Notes: generated from the sequence alone by a model not told the origin. A stretch of 61,881 nucleotides of DNA from an uncultured Prevotella sp. (GCA_900554545.1 USHW01000009.1:1-61881); one strand, 5' to 3'. Positions 24,514 to 33,127 are shown, counted from the stretch's first letter. Numbers and translations are program-made.

Positions 24514-25431
24514 TCACGCCTTATTTTTTCGTATTTTCACATTCGCATGCGCCGCGCCGGCATTCTGTCTTGCGTGCGCCCGGCGGTAGTCTGACGGTGA
24601 CAGGCCGGTATGTTTCTGCACGTAACGGCTGAAATACGACAGCGACGAAAAGTTCATACGCTCCGCGACGTCGGCCAGCGGCATGTCTTTTTCGAGCAGA
24701 AGGCGGGTTATTCCGTTGATTGCAAAGCGGTCAATCCAGTACGACGCAGGCTTTCCGCTGGCCTTGCGGCACACCTCCGAGAGGTAATGCGGCGTGACGC
24801 AGAGGCGCGAGGCGTAGTGCTCAAGGTCGCGTCGGGCAACATATTCGCCGCCATAAAGCATACCGATGAACCGGCCGAGAAGCTGCTGCGCACGCTCGGG
24901 AACATCAGTCCAAGAGCGTCCGCGCGCGTGGATGTCGTAAAGGTCGAGGATGTGCGCCATGAGCAGATGGGCCAACATCTCGCTGCGGAACAGGTGGGCG
25001 GCGCTGTCCTCGATGCGCCTCCGCAGGCCGAGCAAGGACTCGCGGCACACGGCGAAATCGTCGGCCGACAGCCTCATCACGGGGTTTTGCAGCAGCGAAA
25101 GATGCCCGATGATGCCGTAGTTGCTGCGGAGTGCCAGTGATGCGACAAGAGTCTCGGACAGGCTCATGACGATTGCCTCAACATCAGACGCCCCGGTGAA
25201 GTCTGACGCGAGCGCGGCGTTGGGCAGTATGACATAATCCTGCGGCGCAACGTTGTACCTGACATCGTGCAGCATGAAGCTCATGCCGCCGTGAAGGCAC
25301 AATATGTGCAACACACAACCCGGCCTTTGTGCGTCGGCAAAGCCGGTAACGGCGTCGGCAAAGACAATGCCTGCCGCCGTGTCTTCTCCTTTTTTGTAAA
25401 ACGTTTCCTTGCTGTTTTCCATAAGCGTCAT
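24514..25431 (-). CDS. AraC family transcriptional regulator
   Basis: A 305-residue regulator with an N-terminal ligand or dimer domain and a C-terminal double helix-turn-helix (residues about 205-290: YASRLCVTPHYLSEVCRKASGKPASYWIDR, then ITRLLLEKDMPLADVAERMNFSSLSYFSRYVQKHTGLSPSDYRR). It is divergent from two aldo/keto reductase genes, so it probably controls them. Its 5' leader, 240 bases long if the box at 25665 is used, contains stack 6, which is an unusual place for a terminator-like element. Confidence 0.92.
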   Translation of the reverse strand: MTLMENSKETFYKKGEDTAAGIVFADAVTGFADAQRPGCVLHILCLHGGMSFMLHDVRYNVAPQDYVILPNAALASDFTGASDVEAIVMSLSETLVASLALRSNYGIIGHLSLLQNPVMRLSADDFAVCRESLLGLRRRIEDSAAHLFRSEMLAHLLMAHILDLYDIHARGRSWTDVPERAQQLLGRFIGMLYGGEYVARRDLEHYASRLCVTPHYLSEVCRKASGKPASYWIDRFAINGITRLLLEKDMPLADVAERMNFSSLSYFSRYVQKHTGLSPSDYRRAHARQNAGAAHANVKIRKNKA

Positions 25432-25480
25432 GTTTGTTTGTGCGGCTGCCTACCGTATTTCTTATTACAATCTGCAACTC

Positions 25481-25638
25481 ATTGACAATCAAGACGTTGC
25501 CTGACGGCTTGCAAAAGGTGGCTTTTTACGATGCAAAAGACGGTCTTTCAGCGTGTAAAAGGTGGCCTTTTGCAACGCCATTGACGGCCTTTTGCATTCT
25601 CATTTACCGTCCGTCCGTTTTCAACGAGCTGCCAATAG
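25481..25638. repeat. Palindromic stack 6, motif on both sides
   Basis: The left motif ATTGACAATCAAGACGTTGC is at 25481-25500. The units are AAAAGGTGGCTTTTT, AAAAGACGGTCTTTC, AAAAGGTGGCCTTTT and a degenerate ATTGACGGCCTTTT, ending at 25596. A motif-like TTTTCAACGAGCTGCC follows at 25618. It lies between divergent genes, inside the AraC leader. Confidence 0.8.
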
Positions 25639-25664
25639 CCGTTTCATCAGCCTCAACCGACATG

Positions 25665-25672
25665 CAAAGATA
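25665..25672 (-). promoter_or_regulatory. Possible -7 box for the AraC gene
   Basis: TATCTTTG on the minus strand. No TTG is seen at the right distance. Transcription from here would pass through stack 6 before the ATG at 25431. Confidence 0.45.
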
Positions 25673-25739
25673 CTGAAAAATCCACGAAAAGTGAAAATTC
25701 TTCGACGCTTTTCATAACATGTTTTCTGTAATCACGGCG

Positions 25740-25747
25740 TAACTTTG
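25740..25747 (+). promoter_or_regulatory. -7 box of the first aldo/keto reductase gene
   Basis: TAACTTTG, 48 bases before the ATG at 25795. The -33 element is unclear. Confidence 0.55.
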
Positions 25748-25794
25748 CAACCGGAAACAGACAACTTTACATGAACAACAAATAAGGCAAGAAG

Positions 25795-26640
25795 ATGAAA
25801 GAAGTAAGACTTAACAACGGCGTTATGATGCCGACAGTGGGCTTCGGAGTGTACCAGATACCCAAAAACGAGACGGAACGCTGCGTGAGCGACGCTTTGG
25901 AAACGGGCTACAGGATGATTGACACGGCAGCATCATACTTCAACGAGGAGGAAGTGGGCGCGGCACTGCGCAACAGCGGACTGCGGCGCGAGGACGTGTT
26001 CGTAACCACAAAGCTGTGGGTTCAGGACTATGAGTATGACGACGCGCTGCGCGCCTTCGACCTGTCGATGAAAAAGCTCGGACTCGACTACCTGGACCTG
26101 TACCTGCTGCACAAGCCTTACGGCAACTATTACGCCGCATGGCGCGCCGCCGAACGCCTGTACAAGGAGGGCCGCATACGCGCCATCGGCGTGACGAGCT
26201 TCTCGAACGAACGCCTGCAAGACCTCTTCCTGCACAACGAGGTGAAGCCTGCCGTGAACCAGATTGAGACCAACCCCTTCTTCCAACAGCGGCAGGCAAA
26301 CGCCTTCATGCGGCAGGAGGGCATACAGCACGAGGCATGGGCGCCCTTCGCCGAAGGCCAGCACGACATATTCAACAACCCTACAATCAAGGCCATAGCC
26401 GACCATCACGGCAAGACTGTGGGGCAAGTAATACTGCGGTGGCTCAACCAGCGCGGCGTGGTTGTCATCCCGAAGAGCGTGCGCAAGGAGCGCATGGCGG
26501 AGAACTTCGCCATCTTCGACTTCACACTGAACGACGAGGAGATGCGCCGCATGGCAACACTCGACACTGGCCGAAGCTCCATCTACGACGACATGGACTT
26601 GCAGACAGTGCGCGGTATAGGCACTTACAAAATACATTAA
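25795..26640 (+). CDS. Aldo/keto reductase (paralogue 1)
   Basis: A 281-residue NADPH-dependent reductase of the 2,5-diketo-gluconate reductase type. The start VRLNNGVMMPTVGFGVYQI, the catalytic tetrad in IDTAASYFNEEEVG (Asp, Tyr), TTKLWV (Lys) and YLLHKP (His), and the NADPH site VIPKSVRKERMAEN are in order. It acts on carbonyls of small sugars or aldehydes; the substrate is unknown. It faces an AraC regulator and is followed by a paralogue. Confidence 0.93.
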   Translation: MKEVRLNNGVMMPTVGFGVYQIPKNETERCVSDALETGYRMIDTAASYFNEEEVGAALRNSGLRREDVFVTTKLWVQDYEYDDALRAFDLSMKKLGLDYLDLYLLHKPYGNYYAAWRAAERLYKEGRIRAIGVTSFSNERLQDLFLHNEVKPAVNQIETNPFFQQRQANAFMRQEGIQHEAWAPFAEGQHDIFNNPTIKAIADHHGKTVGQVILRWLNQRGVVVIPKSVRKERMAENFAIFDFTLNDEEMRRMATLDTGRSSIYDDMDLQTVRGIGTYKIH

Positions 26641-26915
26641 ACGGTTTTGAGGTTATACGGTTTTGAGGTTTTGCGGTTATAGGGTTTTAAGGTTATAGGG
26701 TTTTAAGGTTATAGGGTTTTAAGGTTTTGCGGCATATCGCTATAAGTACAGCAAGGCCGAAGGCACAAACAACCGCCACCATAAACAGTATAACCCTACA
26801 ACCTAAAAAACATAACCGTATAACCTCATAACCGTAAAACCGTATAACCGTATAACCTCATAACCGTTAAACCACACAACCGTATAACCCCATAACCGTA
26901 AAACCGTATAACCCC
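26641..26915. repeat. Large paired octamer array K
   Basis: The longest array in the window. Left arm 26641-26732 has about ten words (GGTTTTGA, GGTTATAC, GGTTTTGC, GGTTATAG, GGGTTTTAA). Right arm 26785-26915 has about fourteen words (CCGTATAACC, TCATAACC, GTAAAACC, CACACAACC). The arms are unequal in length and the word order is not mirror-exact. It joins two codirectional paralogous reductase genes. Confidence 0.9.
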
Positions 26916-26926
26916 AATAAACAACA

Positions 26927-27790
26927 ATGAAAACAATAACACTTAACAACGGCGTTGAAATGCCGGAGATGGGCTACGGAGTGTTCCTCGTAAGCCCCGA
27001 AGACTGCGAACGGTGCGTGCTCGACGCCATAAGCACGGGCTACCGCCTTATTGACACGGCGCAGGCATACTATAATGAAGAAGGTGTTGGCGCGGCGATA
27101 AGCAAGTGCGGAGTGCCGCGCAGCGAACTCTTCATCACCACGAAGGTGTGGATTTCAAACGCAGGAGAGGAAAAGGCTGCACGCAGCATTGACGAGTCGC
27201 TGCGCAAGTTGCGCACCGACTACATCGACCTGCTGCTAATCCACCAGCCATTCGGCGACTACTACGGCTCTTACCGCGCAATGGAACGCGCGCTGAAAGC
27301 CGGCAAGGTGAGGGCAATCGGCCTCAGCAACTTCTACAGAGGACGCTTTATCGACTTGGCGGAAAACATGGACGTTAAGCCTGCCGTTGTGCAATTGGAG
27401 ACTCATGTGTTCTCGCAGCAGCGCGAAATGCGCGACATCGCCAAGGAATACGGCACTCGGATAATGGCCTGGGGACCGTTGGCGCAGGGCAAAAACGGCG
27501 TGTTCAGCAACGAGACTCTTAAAGCCATAGGCGCAAAATACGGCAAGAACAACGCGCAGGTGTGCCTCCGCTTCCTCGTTGACGAGGGTATAATACCAAT
27601 TCCTAAGTCAACCCACAAGGAGCGAATGGCAAGCAACCTTGACATCAGCGACTTCAGCCTGACCGAAGAGGAGCGCGAAACCATACGCCGCATGGACACC
27701 GGGCAGCCGTTCACTGCCGACTTCAACGACCCCGGATTTGCCAAGTTCCTGCTCAATTACGACAAGAACTTCAATCCGGACGGCAAGTAA
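26927..27790 (+). CDS. Aldo/keto reductase (paralogue 2)
   Basis: A 287-residue aldo/keto reductase with the same plan as the gene before it: IDTAQAYYNEEGVG (Asp, Tyr), TTKVWI (Lys), LLIHQP (His) and PIPKSTHKERMASN for NADPH. The two proteins are clearly homologous but far from identical, so the duplication is old. The C-terminal tail (FAKFLLNYDKNFNPDG) is longer than in paralogue 1. Confidence 0.93.
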   Translation: MKTITLNNGVEMPEMGYGVFLVSPEDCERCVLDAISTGYRLIDTAQAYYNEEGVGAAISKCGVPRSELFITTKVWISNAGEEKAARSIDESLRKLRTDYIDLLLIHQPFGDYYGSYRAMERALKAGKVRAIGLSNFYRGRFIDLAENMDVKPAVVQLETHVFSQQREMRDIAKEYGTRIMAWGPLAQGKNGVFSNETLKAIGAKYGKNNAQVCLRFLVDEGIIPIPKSTHKERMASNLDISDFSLTEEERETIRRMDTGQPFTADFNDPGFAKFLLNYDKNFNPDGK

Positions 27791-27855
27791 GCCGAAACCG
27801 TAATATCGTTACAAAATCAGGTAAAAGGGATATGCCGCCGCGCCGGAGAATGCCT

Positions 27856-27863
27856 TACCTTTG
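27856..27863 (+). promoter_or_regulatory. -7 box of the acetyltransferase gene
   Basis: TACCTTTG, 43 bases before the ATG at 27906. No clear -33 TTG. Confidence 0.5.
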
Positions 27864-27905
27864 CCGACAGATAAGACATAAGACAACAAAACAACAGAAA
27901 AAGCA

Positions 27906-28471
27906 ATGGAAGACATTTTCAAGAAAGACCTGTCCGGCGCGATGGTGTCGCCCGACGAACCCGGTTACGACAAGCTGATTGGCGCAATATTCGACACGAT
28001 GAAGACGGCCTACGAGCTTAACCAGGGCTACCGCACGCCCGAAGAGGTGCACGAATACATGGAACGCATCATCGGAAAGAAGCTCGACCCGTCAGTAACG
28101 GTGCTGCCGCCGTTCTACGTCGATTATGGCAAGAACATCACATTCGGCAAGAACTGCTGGATACAGCAAGGCTGCACGTTCTTCGACCGCGGCGGAATAA
28201 CCATCGGCAACGGCGTGTTCATCGCGCCGAAAGTGAACCTGATAACAATCAACCACGACCCGAACCCCGACAACCGCAGCGCCACTTACGGGCGTCCCAT
28301 AGTGATAGAGGACAAGGTATGGATTGGCATCGGCGCAACGGTGCTGCCCGGAGTGACAATAGGTTACGGTTCAATCATCGGCGCAAACAGCGTTGTCACC
28401 CATGACGTGCCCCAATGACGGTAGTAGGCGGCAACCCGGCAAGATTCATCAAGAAGATTGAAGTGAAATAA
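27906..28471 (+). pseudogene. Hexapeptide O-acetyltransferase (maltose/galactoside type), frameshifted near its end
   Basis: The open frame runs from 27906 to a TGA at 28418 (170 residues) with a left-handed beta-helix: ITFGKNCWIQQGCTF, ITIGNGVFIAPKVNLIT, INHDPNPDNR (with the catalytic His) and IGIGATVLPGVTIGYGSIIGANSVVTHDVP. Family members continue with PMTVVGGNPARFIKKI and end. That segment is present in the next register (28415-28471). One more C in the run at 28410-28413 would give Pro-Pro-Met-Thr and a normal end. So the gene is either truncated by 18 residues or the run is misread. The core domain is complete, and the short form may still fold. Acts on sugars or xenobiotic alcohols with acetyl-CoA. 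Confidence 0.8.
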
Positions 28472-28491
28472 GCAACAGCTTACACATATAT

Positions 28492-28561
28492 AAAAAGACG
28501 GGCGCAGCGGCCTTCCTGTTTTGCATTCGGCAAATACGGATTGTCCCTGCGCCCGTCTTTT
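28492..28561. terminator. Bidirectional terminator between the acetyltransferase and tatD
   Basis: AAAAAGACGGGCGCAG (28492-28507) pairs with CTGCGCCCGTCTTTT (28547-28561) over 15 bases, with a 39-base loop that has its own small hairpin (TGCATTCGGCA). Both flanks have A or T tracts, so it works for both convergent genes. It resembles the stack units (AAAAGACGG) and may be related. Confidence 0.85.
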
Positions 28562-28578
28562 ACTATCCAAAAACATGT

Positions 28579-29358
28579 TCACAGCCCGAACACACGACTG
28601 ACATTGGCGTTCGTAACACGGGCAACATCGTCCTCGCTTATGCCGTAACATTCGGCAAGACGTTTCAGGACGTAAAGCGCAAAGGCGCTCTCGTTGCGCT
28701 TGCCGCGCATCGGAACGGGCGCCATATACGGCGAGTCGGTCTCGATTACAATCCGTTCAAGCGGCACTGCGGCAGGCAACACCTCGGGCAGATGCGACTT
28801 CTTGAATGTCAGCACGCCGCCAATGCCAAGCACGAAGTTGTCGAACTGCAGCAGTTCGGCTGCCTCTTTTTCGTTCCCTGTGAAGCAATGGAACACTCCG
28901 CCCGGCAGGTCTTTAGCGTAAGGACGAAGCAAACGTACCATCTCGTTCTGCGCCTTGCGGCAGTGAATCATTAACGGCAGGCGGTATTTTACAGACCAGC
29001 GCACCTGCGTCTCGAAAGCCTCGAGCTGCTCTTTCTCAAACTCGCGGCTCCAATAATAGTCCAAACCAACCTCGCCGACGGCGACAAACGGGCATTCGGG
29101 TGCATCCAGACGCATCTCCATCTGCGCCAGCACGTCGCTCCAGTCGGCCTTCACGTCTTCCGGATGAAGCCCTATCATAGGAAAAGCAAAGCCCTGATAA
29201 CGGGCACACGTTGACAACACTGTGTCAACCGACGGCAGATTGATGGCCGGAATGAATACCTTGCTAACTCCTGCGGCCTTTGCACGGGCCACTACTTCGT
29301 CCCTGTCGGCGTCAAACTCCTCGCCGTCAAGATGCGTATGTGTGTCGATGAAAGTCAT
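28579..29358 (-). CDS. tatD: TatD family metal-dependent hydrolase
   Basis: A 259-residue TIM-barrel hydrolase. FIDTHTHLDG (His7, His9 as metal ligands), MIGLHPEDVKADW, GEVGLDYYWS (Glu), MIHCRKA, FHCFTGNEKEAAELL and ETDSPYMAPVPMRGKRNES are all as in TatD/YcfH. These enzymes act as 3' to 5' DNases or D-aminoacyl-hydrolases. It lies at the end of a minus-strand series and is separated from its neighbour by array L. Confidence 0.93.
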   Translation of the reverse strand: MTFIDTHTHLDGEEFDADRDEVVARAKAAGVSKVFIPAINLPSVDTVLSTCARYQGFAFPMIGLHPEDVKADWSDVLAQMEMRLDAPECPFVAVGEVGLDYYWSREFEKEQLEAFETQVRWSVKYRLPLMIHCRKAQNEMVRLLRPYAKDLPGGVFHCFTGNEKEAAELLQFDNFVLGIGGVLTFKKSHLPEVLPAAVPLERIVIETDSPYMAPVPMRGKRNESAFALYVLKRLAECYGISEDDVARVTNANVSRVFGL

Positions 29359-29368
29359 TGGTTGTTAT

Positions 29369-29475
29369 TTAGGAGGGAAGGAGTAAGGAGAGAAGGAATA
29401 AGGAGATATGTGCTTTAACATTATGTCAAATGGCTGAAAGACATATCTACTTACTCCTTCTCTCCTTTCTCCTCT
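29369..29475. repeat. Paired array L (GGAGTAA words)
   Basis: Left words GGAGGGAA, GGAGTAA, GGAGAGAA, GGAATAA, GGAGATAT. The right arm (TCTACTTACTCCTTC, TCTCCTTTCTCCTC) overlaps the last codons of the minus-strand gene at 29451, supplying its Glu-Glu-Lys-Gly-Glu-Lys-Glu end. Confidence 0.8.
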
Positions 29476-30170
29476 AATACTTTGTTCTCATTCTTACGGT
29501 AATAATACACTACGCCGAACTTGCGGCACATGTCAAAACGGGTCTCTGGCGGTTCGTCCTTGAAGTGTGCTTCTATCTGGTTCCATAGCTCCAGTATGAT
29601 TTCATCAACCTCAGGACGTATCCGTTTAAGGCTTTCCATGGCACGGGCCGTGTTCTCCCTTAGGCGTTTATGCTGTTTATAACAGTCGCTGAAAATATCC
29701 ACATGCGTGCTTACCATGCCTACCGTCGGGTTGTAAATAGGCCGTCCGCCCTGCTTGACACGGGCTTTCTCGCCTTCAACAGCCAGCCGTCCCCAGTGAA
29801 GCAGCCCCTCTGCGGTTTTTATGTTCGGCAATGTCGACGTGTCTTCAGCCAGACCGTAAAGCTTCAGCGCAGCCTTCTTGATTTCCCCGCGCTCAACGGC
29901 CATCATCAGGACTTGCAGAAAATGGCTGACATACATCGAAGCGTTGCGTTGCAGCTTGTCAATCCTACCCACTCCCCTGACGCGCGCCGAGCAGGCAAGA
30001 CGGTACTGCTCGGAAGCCGTCAGCAACCTGTCGTATGCCGGCTGTGCGCGGTTTATCGTCTGCCAGTCAACAAACCTGTTGCGCACAGTGTACAAATCGT
30101 TGCTGTCGAGCACCGTTTTCAACGCACGCAGGCGTGCCGCGTCAGTTTTTGGAAGTCTACGGTAAGGCAT
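29451..30170 (-). CDS. Protein of unknown function
   Basis: A 239-residue mostly helical soluble protein without a signal. I do not recognise its family. It is rich in Arg, Lys and Glu and has the stretches YDRLLTASEQYRLACSARVRGVGRIDKLQRN and TVGMVSTHVDIFSDCYKQHKRLREN. The last seven codons (EEKGEKE) fall in array L, so the C-terminus seems to be repeat-derived. It is between two arrays, in line with the polyprenyl synthase gene upstream and tatD downstream. Confidence 0.7.
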   Translation of the reverse strand: MPYRRLPKTDAARLRALKTVLDSNDLYTVRNRFVDWQTINRAQPAYDRLLTASEQYRLACSARVRGVGRIDKLQRNASMYVSHFLQVLMMAVERGEIKKAALKLYGLAEDTSTLPNIKTAEGLLHWGRLAVEGEKARVKQGGRPIYNPTVGMVSTHVDIFSDCYKQHKRLRENTARAMESLKRIRPEVDEIILELWNQIEAHFKDEPPETRFDMCRKFGVVYYYRKNENKVLEEKGEKE

Positions 30171-30176
30171 TTGTCA

Positions 30177-30272
30177 ATTCATAATTCACAATTCATAATT
30201 CATAATTCGCACAGCATAAAGAGGTTATTGATTTAATAATCATGCATTGTGAATTATGAATTATGAATTAAA
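30177..30272. repeat. Paired array M (AATTATG heptamers)
   Basis: Left words AATTCAT, AATTCAC, AATTCAT, AATTCAT, AATTCGC (30177-30211); right words TTGTGAATTATGAATTATG (30247 on). The two arms are about 35 bases apart. It joins the unknown gene at 29451 and the polyprenyl synthase gene. Confidence 0.85.
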
Positions 30273-31247
30273 TCAGTTTTTACGTGTCATCATCTTGTCC
30301 GTATATGCGTCAAGTACGGCCTTGCGTTCGTCAGGCACATTCACCTTGGCAAGGTATTTCCTGCTTTGTGCAAAATAATACTCTATCTTCTCCTCGGCAA
30401 CTTTCCTTATCCCCACATTGTCGTAAATGGCGGTCACTGCGGCGATTTTCTCCTTCGGGTCGTAGTCTTTCGCCGTCACCCACCGTATCAGTTCGGCACG
30501 CCGGGAAGCATCTGCACGGTTGAAAGCATTGATAAGCATATATGTCTTTTTGTTGCAAAGTATGTCGCCGCCTACGGCCTTTCCGAACACCGTCGGGTCG
30601 CCGTAAACGTCAAGATAATCGTCTTGCAGCTGGAAGGCAAGCCCCATCTGCTCGCCGAACTTGTACAGATTATATGCGTCTTCATCAGGCGCACCGCCCA
30701 AAATTGCGCCTATCTTAAGCGAACATGCAAGCAAAACACTTGTCTTCAGGCGTATCATTTCAATGTATTCGTCTTCCGTTACATCGGTACGTGTCTCGAA
30801 ATCCATGTCATACTGCTGCCCTTCTCCTATTTCAAGAGCTGTCTCCGTGAAAAGGTCAAGCACCTGTTTCAGCTTGCCAGGACGGCAGTCAAGAAAATGA
30901 CGGTACGCCAATACAAGCATACTGTCACCCGAAAGGATTGCCGTATTGTCGTTCCACTTCACATGTACTGTCTGCTTTCCGCGCCTCATATCGGCGTTAT
31001 CCATGAGGTCGTCGTGCAGCAATGTATAGTTATGGTATGTCTCGATGGCGCACGCCGACGACAATATGCTCTCCGGGTCGTCCTTATACATGTTGTAAGC
31101 CATGAGCATCAGTGACGGACGTATGCGCTTGCCGCCCATCGACAGCACGTATTTCACCGGCTCGTAAAGGCCCTTCGGCTCGCGGTTGTATTCAAGACTG
31201 TCAAGATATCGGTTGATTTTCACAAGGATTTCGTCTGCTGTCAACAT
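30273..31247 (-). CDS. Polyprenyl (trans-isoprenyl) diphosphate synthase
   Basis: A 324-residue all-helical synthase. GGKRIRPSLMLMAY, the first aspartate-rich motif LLHDDLMDNADMRRGKQTVH (Asp79, Asp80, Asp83) and the second QLQDDYLDVYGD near residue 208 are intact. It condenses isopentenyl diphosphate onto allylic diphosphates; bulky Tyr and His residues around position 71-74 upstream of the first motif suggest a short to medium chain product, but the chain length cannot be fixed here. It follows the TonB gene by 38 bases on the same strand. Confidence 0.92.
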   Translation of the reverse strand: MLTADEILVKINRYLDSLEYNREPKGLYEPVKYVLSMGGKRIRPSLMLMAYNMYKDDPESILSSACAIETYHNYTLLHDDLMDNADMRRGKQTVHVKWNDNTAILSGDSMLVLAYRHFLDCRPGKLKQVLDLFTETALEIGEGQQYDMDFETRTDVTEDEYIEMIRLKTSVLLACSLKIGAILGGAPDEDAYNLYKFGEQMGLAFQLQDDYLDVYGDPTVFGKAVGGDILCNKKTYMLINAFNRADASRRAELIRWVTAKDYDPKEKIAAVTAIYDNVGIRKVAEEKIEYYFAQSRKYLAKVNVPDERKAVLDAYTDKMMTRKN

Positions 31248-31285
31248 AGTAATTAAGGTTTATGAATATGCAGGTTTTACTTTTG

Positions 31286-32008
31286 TCACAAATTGAAAAC
31301 TATCGGGATGCAAAAATATGTGCGGCAAGGCTTGCCGTGGTCTTCGCCCGGCTTCCACTTAGGCATCAGGCGCAGCACGCGCAATGCCTCACGGTCAAGC
31401 TCGGGACTTACGGACTTCACCACCTTGCGGTCGGCTATCGAACCGTCCTTGTTGATAATGAACGACACGAGAACCGTACCCTGCCGCTTTGCGCGCTGCG
31501 CCGTCAAGGGGTATTTCAGGTTCTTTGTGAGCCACTGGACGAAGGCCGACATTCCTCCGGGAAACTCCGGCAGGCGCTCTACTACCTGAAAGTTCAGGGG
31601 GTTGTCCTCATCCGCATTGACGGCTGCCGGCTGCAATGTGACGTCTGAAACGGCAGCATTGCCTCCGAAACCTACGCCAAGCAGCTTCTTCAATGCTTCC
31701 TTGTCTGTCATCGGAGCGTTCGCTGCATCGTCGTCCACAGGCTTGTCCACGACATTGATTTTATCCGAAACAGAAGACCGGCTGCCGCCCGGAGCCGCCG
31801 CAACCATGTCGTCACGATGCACGGCCGGCATCATCTCAATGTCCTGCGAAACGTCGTCAAGCACGTCGTCGCCTACCTCGGGCATGCCGCTTTGCGACGT
31901 GAACTCAAGGGCGACGAGGAAAAGCGAAAGCGCAACCACAAGTCCAAGGAGGAAACCCGACACCTTGCGGTTGTCCGAACAGGCACGATATGTATTCTTT
32001 ACATCCAC
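31286..32008 (-). CDS. tonB: TonB family energy transducer
   Basis: A 240-residue protein with a short cytoplasmic start, one transmembrane helix (GFLLGLVVALSLFLVALEF, residues 18-36), a periplasmic linker rich in Asp, Val and Pro, and a C-terminal TonB domain (residues about 145-240: ERLPEFPGGMSAFVQWLTKNLKYPLTAQRAKRQGTVLVSFIINKDGSIADRKVVKSVSPELDREALRVLRLMPKWKPG). The start VKNTYRACSDNRKVSGFLLG is usual for Bacteroidota TonB. It may work with the ExbB/ExbD of 21783-24313 and the barrel at 52179. Symbol used in the family sense. Confidence 0.88.
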   Translation of the reverse strand: MDVKNTYRACSDNRKVSGFLLGLVVALSLFLVALEFTSQSGMPEVGDDVLDDVSQDIEMMPAVHRDDMVAAAPGGSRSSVSDKINVVDKPVDDDAANAPMTDKEALKKLLGVGFGGNAAVSDVTLQPAAVNADEDNPLNFQVVERLPEFPGGMSAFVQWLTKNLKYPLTAQRAKRQGTVLVSFIINKDGSIADRKVVKSVSPELDREALRVLRLMPKWKPGEDHGKPCRTYFCIPIVFNL

Positions 32009-32116
32009 TAAGCAACAACAAGAATTTGCAGCCTTGGCCTGTCAGACTTATACTAACATGCCGTTTTTTGCGTTATTATGAAAACCCAATGCGCAATGCA
32101 CCGCGTTTTCATTATG

Positions 32117-32124
32117 CAAAAGTA
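32117..32124 (-). promoter_or_regulatory. -7 box of the tonB-polyprenyl synthase unit
   Basis: TACTTTTG on the minus strand, 109 bases upstream of the ATG at 32008. It lies just before the divergent porQ promoter. Confidence 0.55.
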
Positions 32125-32128
32125 ACTC

Positions 32129-32154
32129 TTGTATTTGAAAAAGATGTAACTTTG
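32129..32154 (+). promoter_or_regulatory. Promoter of porQ-cmk
   Basis: The -33 TTG is at 32129-32131 and the -7 TAACTTTG at 32147-32154, 22 bases before the ATG at 32176. Confidence 0.65.
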
Positions 32155-32175
32155 CGCCAAAATTAATTGATTTGG

Positions 32176-33123
32176 ATGAAAAAAACCGTTTTCACGCTAT
32201 TGCTGGCATTTCTCACAGCCGTGGCATTCGCACAAGAAAGCCAGACGGCATACAATTTCCTGCGTCTGCCCATTAGCGCGCACGCCGCGGCACTCGGCGG
32301 AGACAACATTACCATAATTGAAGACGACCCGACGCTCATGTCTGCCAATCCGGCACTGCTCTCTTCCGTAAGCGACAAGAGCATAAACCTTAACTTCATG
32401 ACGTACATGGCCGGGGCGAAAACTGCGAGCGCGTCGTTCACGAGGGTGATAAAAGAGAAAGCTTCGGTGGCCGTCATGGCTCAATACATGGACTACGGCA
32501 CGATGAAAGAGATGGACGAGAACAACGTGCAGCAGGGCGAATTCTCGGCCAAGGACATCGCTTTGAGCGGCGTTTTCAGCTATATGCTGGGCGAAAAGAT
32601 TGCCGGAGGAATAACGGCCAAGGTTATAAACTCTTACATAGGCAGCTACAGTTCATGGGCGGTGGGCGTAGACCTCGGTCTGAACTATTACGACCCGGAG
32701 CGCGAATGGTCGGTATCGCTCGTGGCGAAAAACCTCGGCGGACAGCTGAAAGCATACGACAACGAATATGAAAAGATGCCGCTCGACGTCCAGCTCGGCG
32801 TCAGCAAGAGGTTCGCCGCCCTGCCCTTCAGGCTTTCAGCCACGCTTGTTGACCTGAACAACTGGGACTACGGCTTCTTCAACCACGTCGTGGCAGGCGT
32901 CGACATACTCTTCTCGCAACAAATATACGTGGCCGCCGGATACAACTTCAGGCGCGCCGACGAGATGAAAACGCTGAAAGGAACCGACGAGGAAAGCACG
33001 CACATGGCCGGACTGTCCTTCGGCGCAGGGCTACAGCTTGAACGTTTCAAGCTGCAACTTGCATACGGCAAATACCACGTTTCGTCAAATTCCATCATAA
33101 TAAACGCTACATACACCCTTTAA
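32176..33123 (+). CDS. porQ: Type IX secretion system protein PorQ
   Basis: A 315-residue outer-membrane barrel with signal peptide MKKTVFTLLLAFLTAVAFAQ. The segment YNFLRLPISAHAAALGGDNITIIEDDPTLMSANPALLS and the strand pattern after it (AQYMDYGTMKEMDENN, LGLNYYDPEREW) are the PorV/PorP-like profile of PorQ. It takes part in attaching type IX secretion substrates at the cell surface. It is 4 bases before cmk, an order I associate with Bacteroidota genomes. The LRR protein at 11839 is a possible client. The upstream TTG start at 32167 is not used. Confidence 0.88.
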   Translation: MKKTVFTLLLAFLTAVAFAQESQTAYNFLRLPISAHAAALGGDNITIIEDDPTLMSANPALLSSVSDKSINLNFMTYMAGAKTASASFTRVIKEKASVAVMAQYMDYGTMKEMDENNVQQGEFSAKDIALSGVFSYMLGEKIAGGITAKVINSYIGSYSSWAVGVDLGLNYYDPEREWSVSLVAKNLGGQLKAYDNEYEKMPLDVQLGVSKRFAALPFRLSATLVDLNNWDYGFFNHVVAGVDILFSQQIYVAAGYNFRRADEMKTLKGTDEESTHMAGLSFGAGLQLERFKLQLAYGKYHVSSNSIIINATYTL

Positions 33124-33127
33124 AAAC

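Noticed and set aside
26641..26915. CRISPR array
   Set aside because: The repeats are 8 bases and directly tandem, and the second half is inverted; there are no unique spacers of 30 bases and no cas genes.
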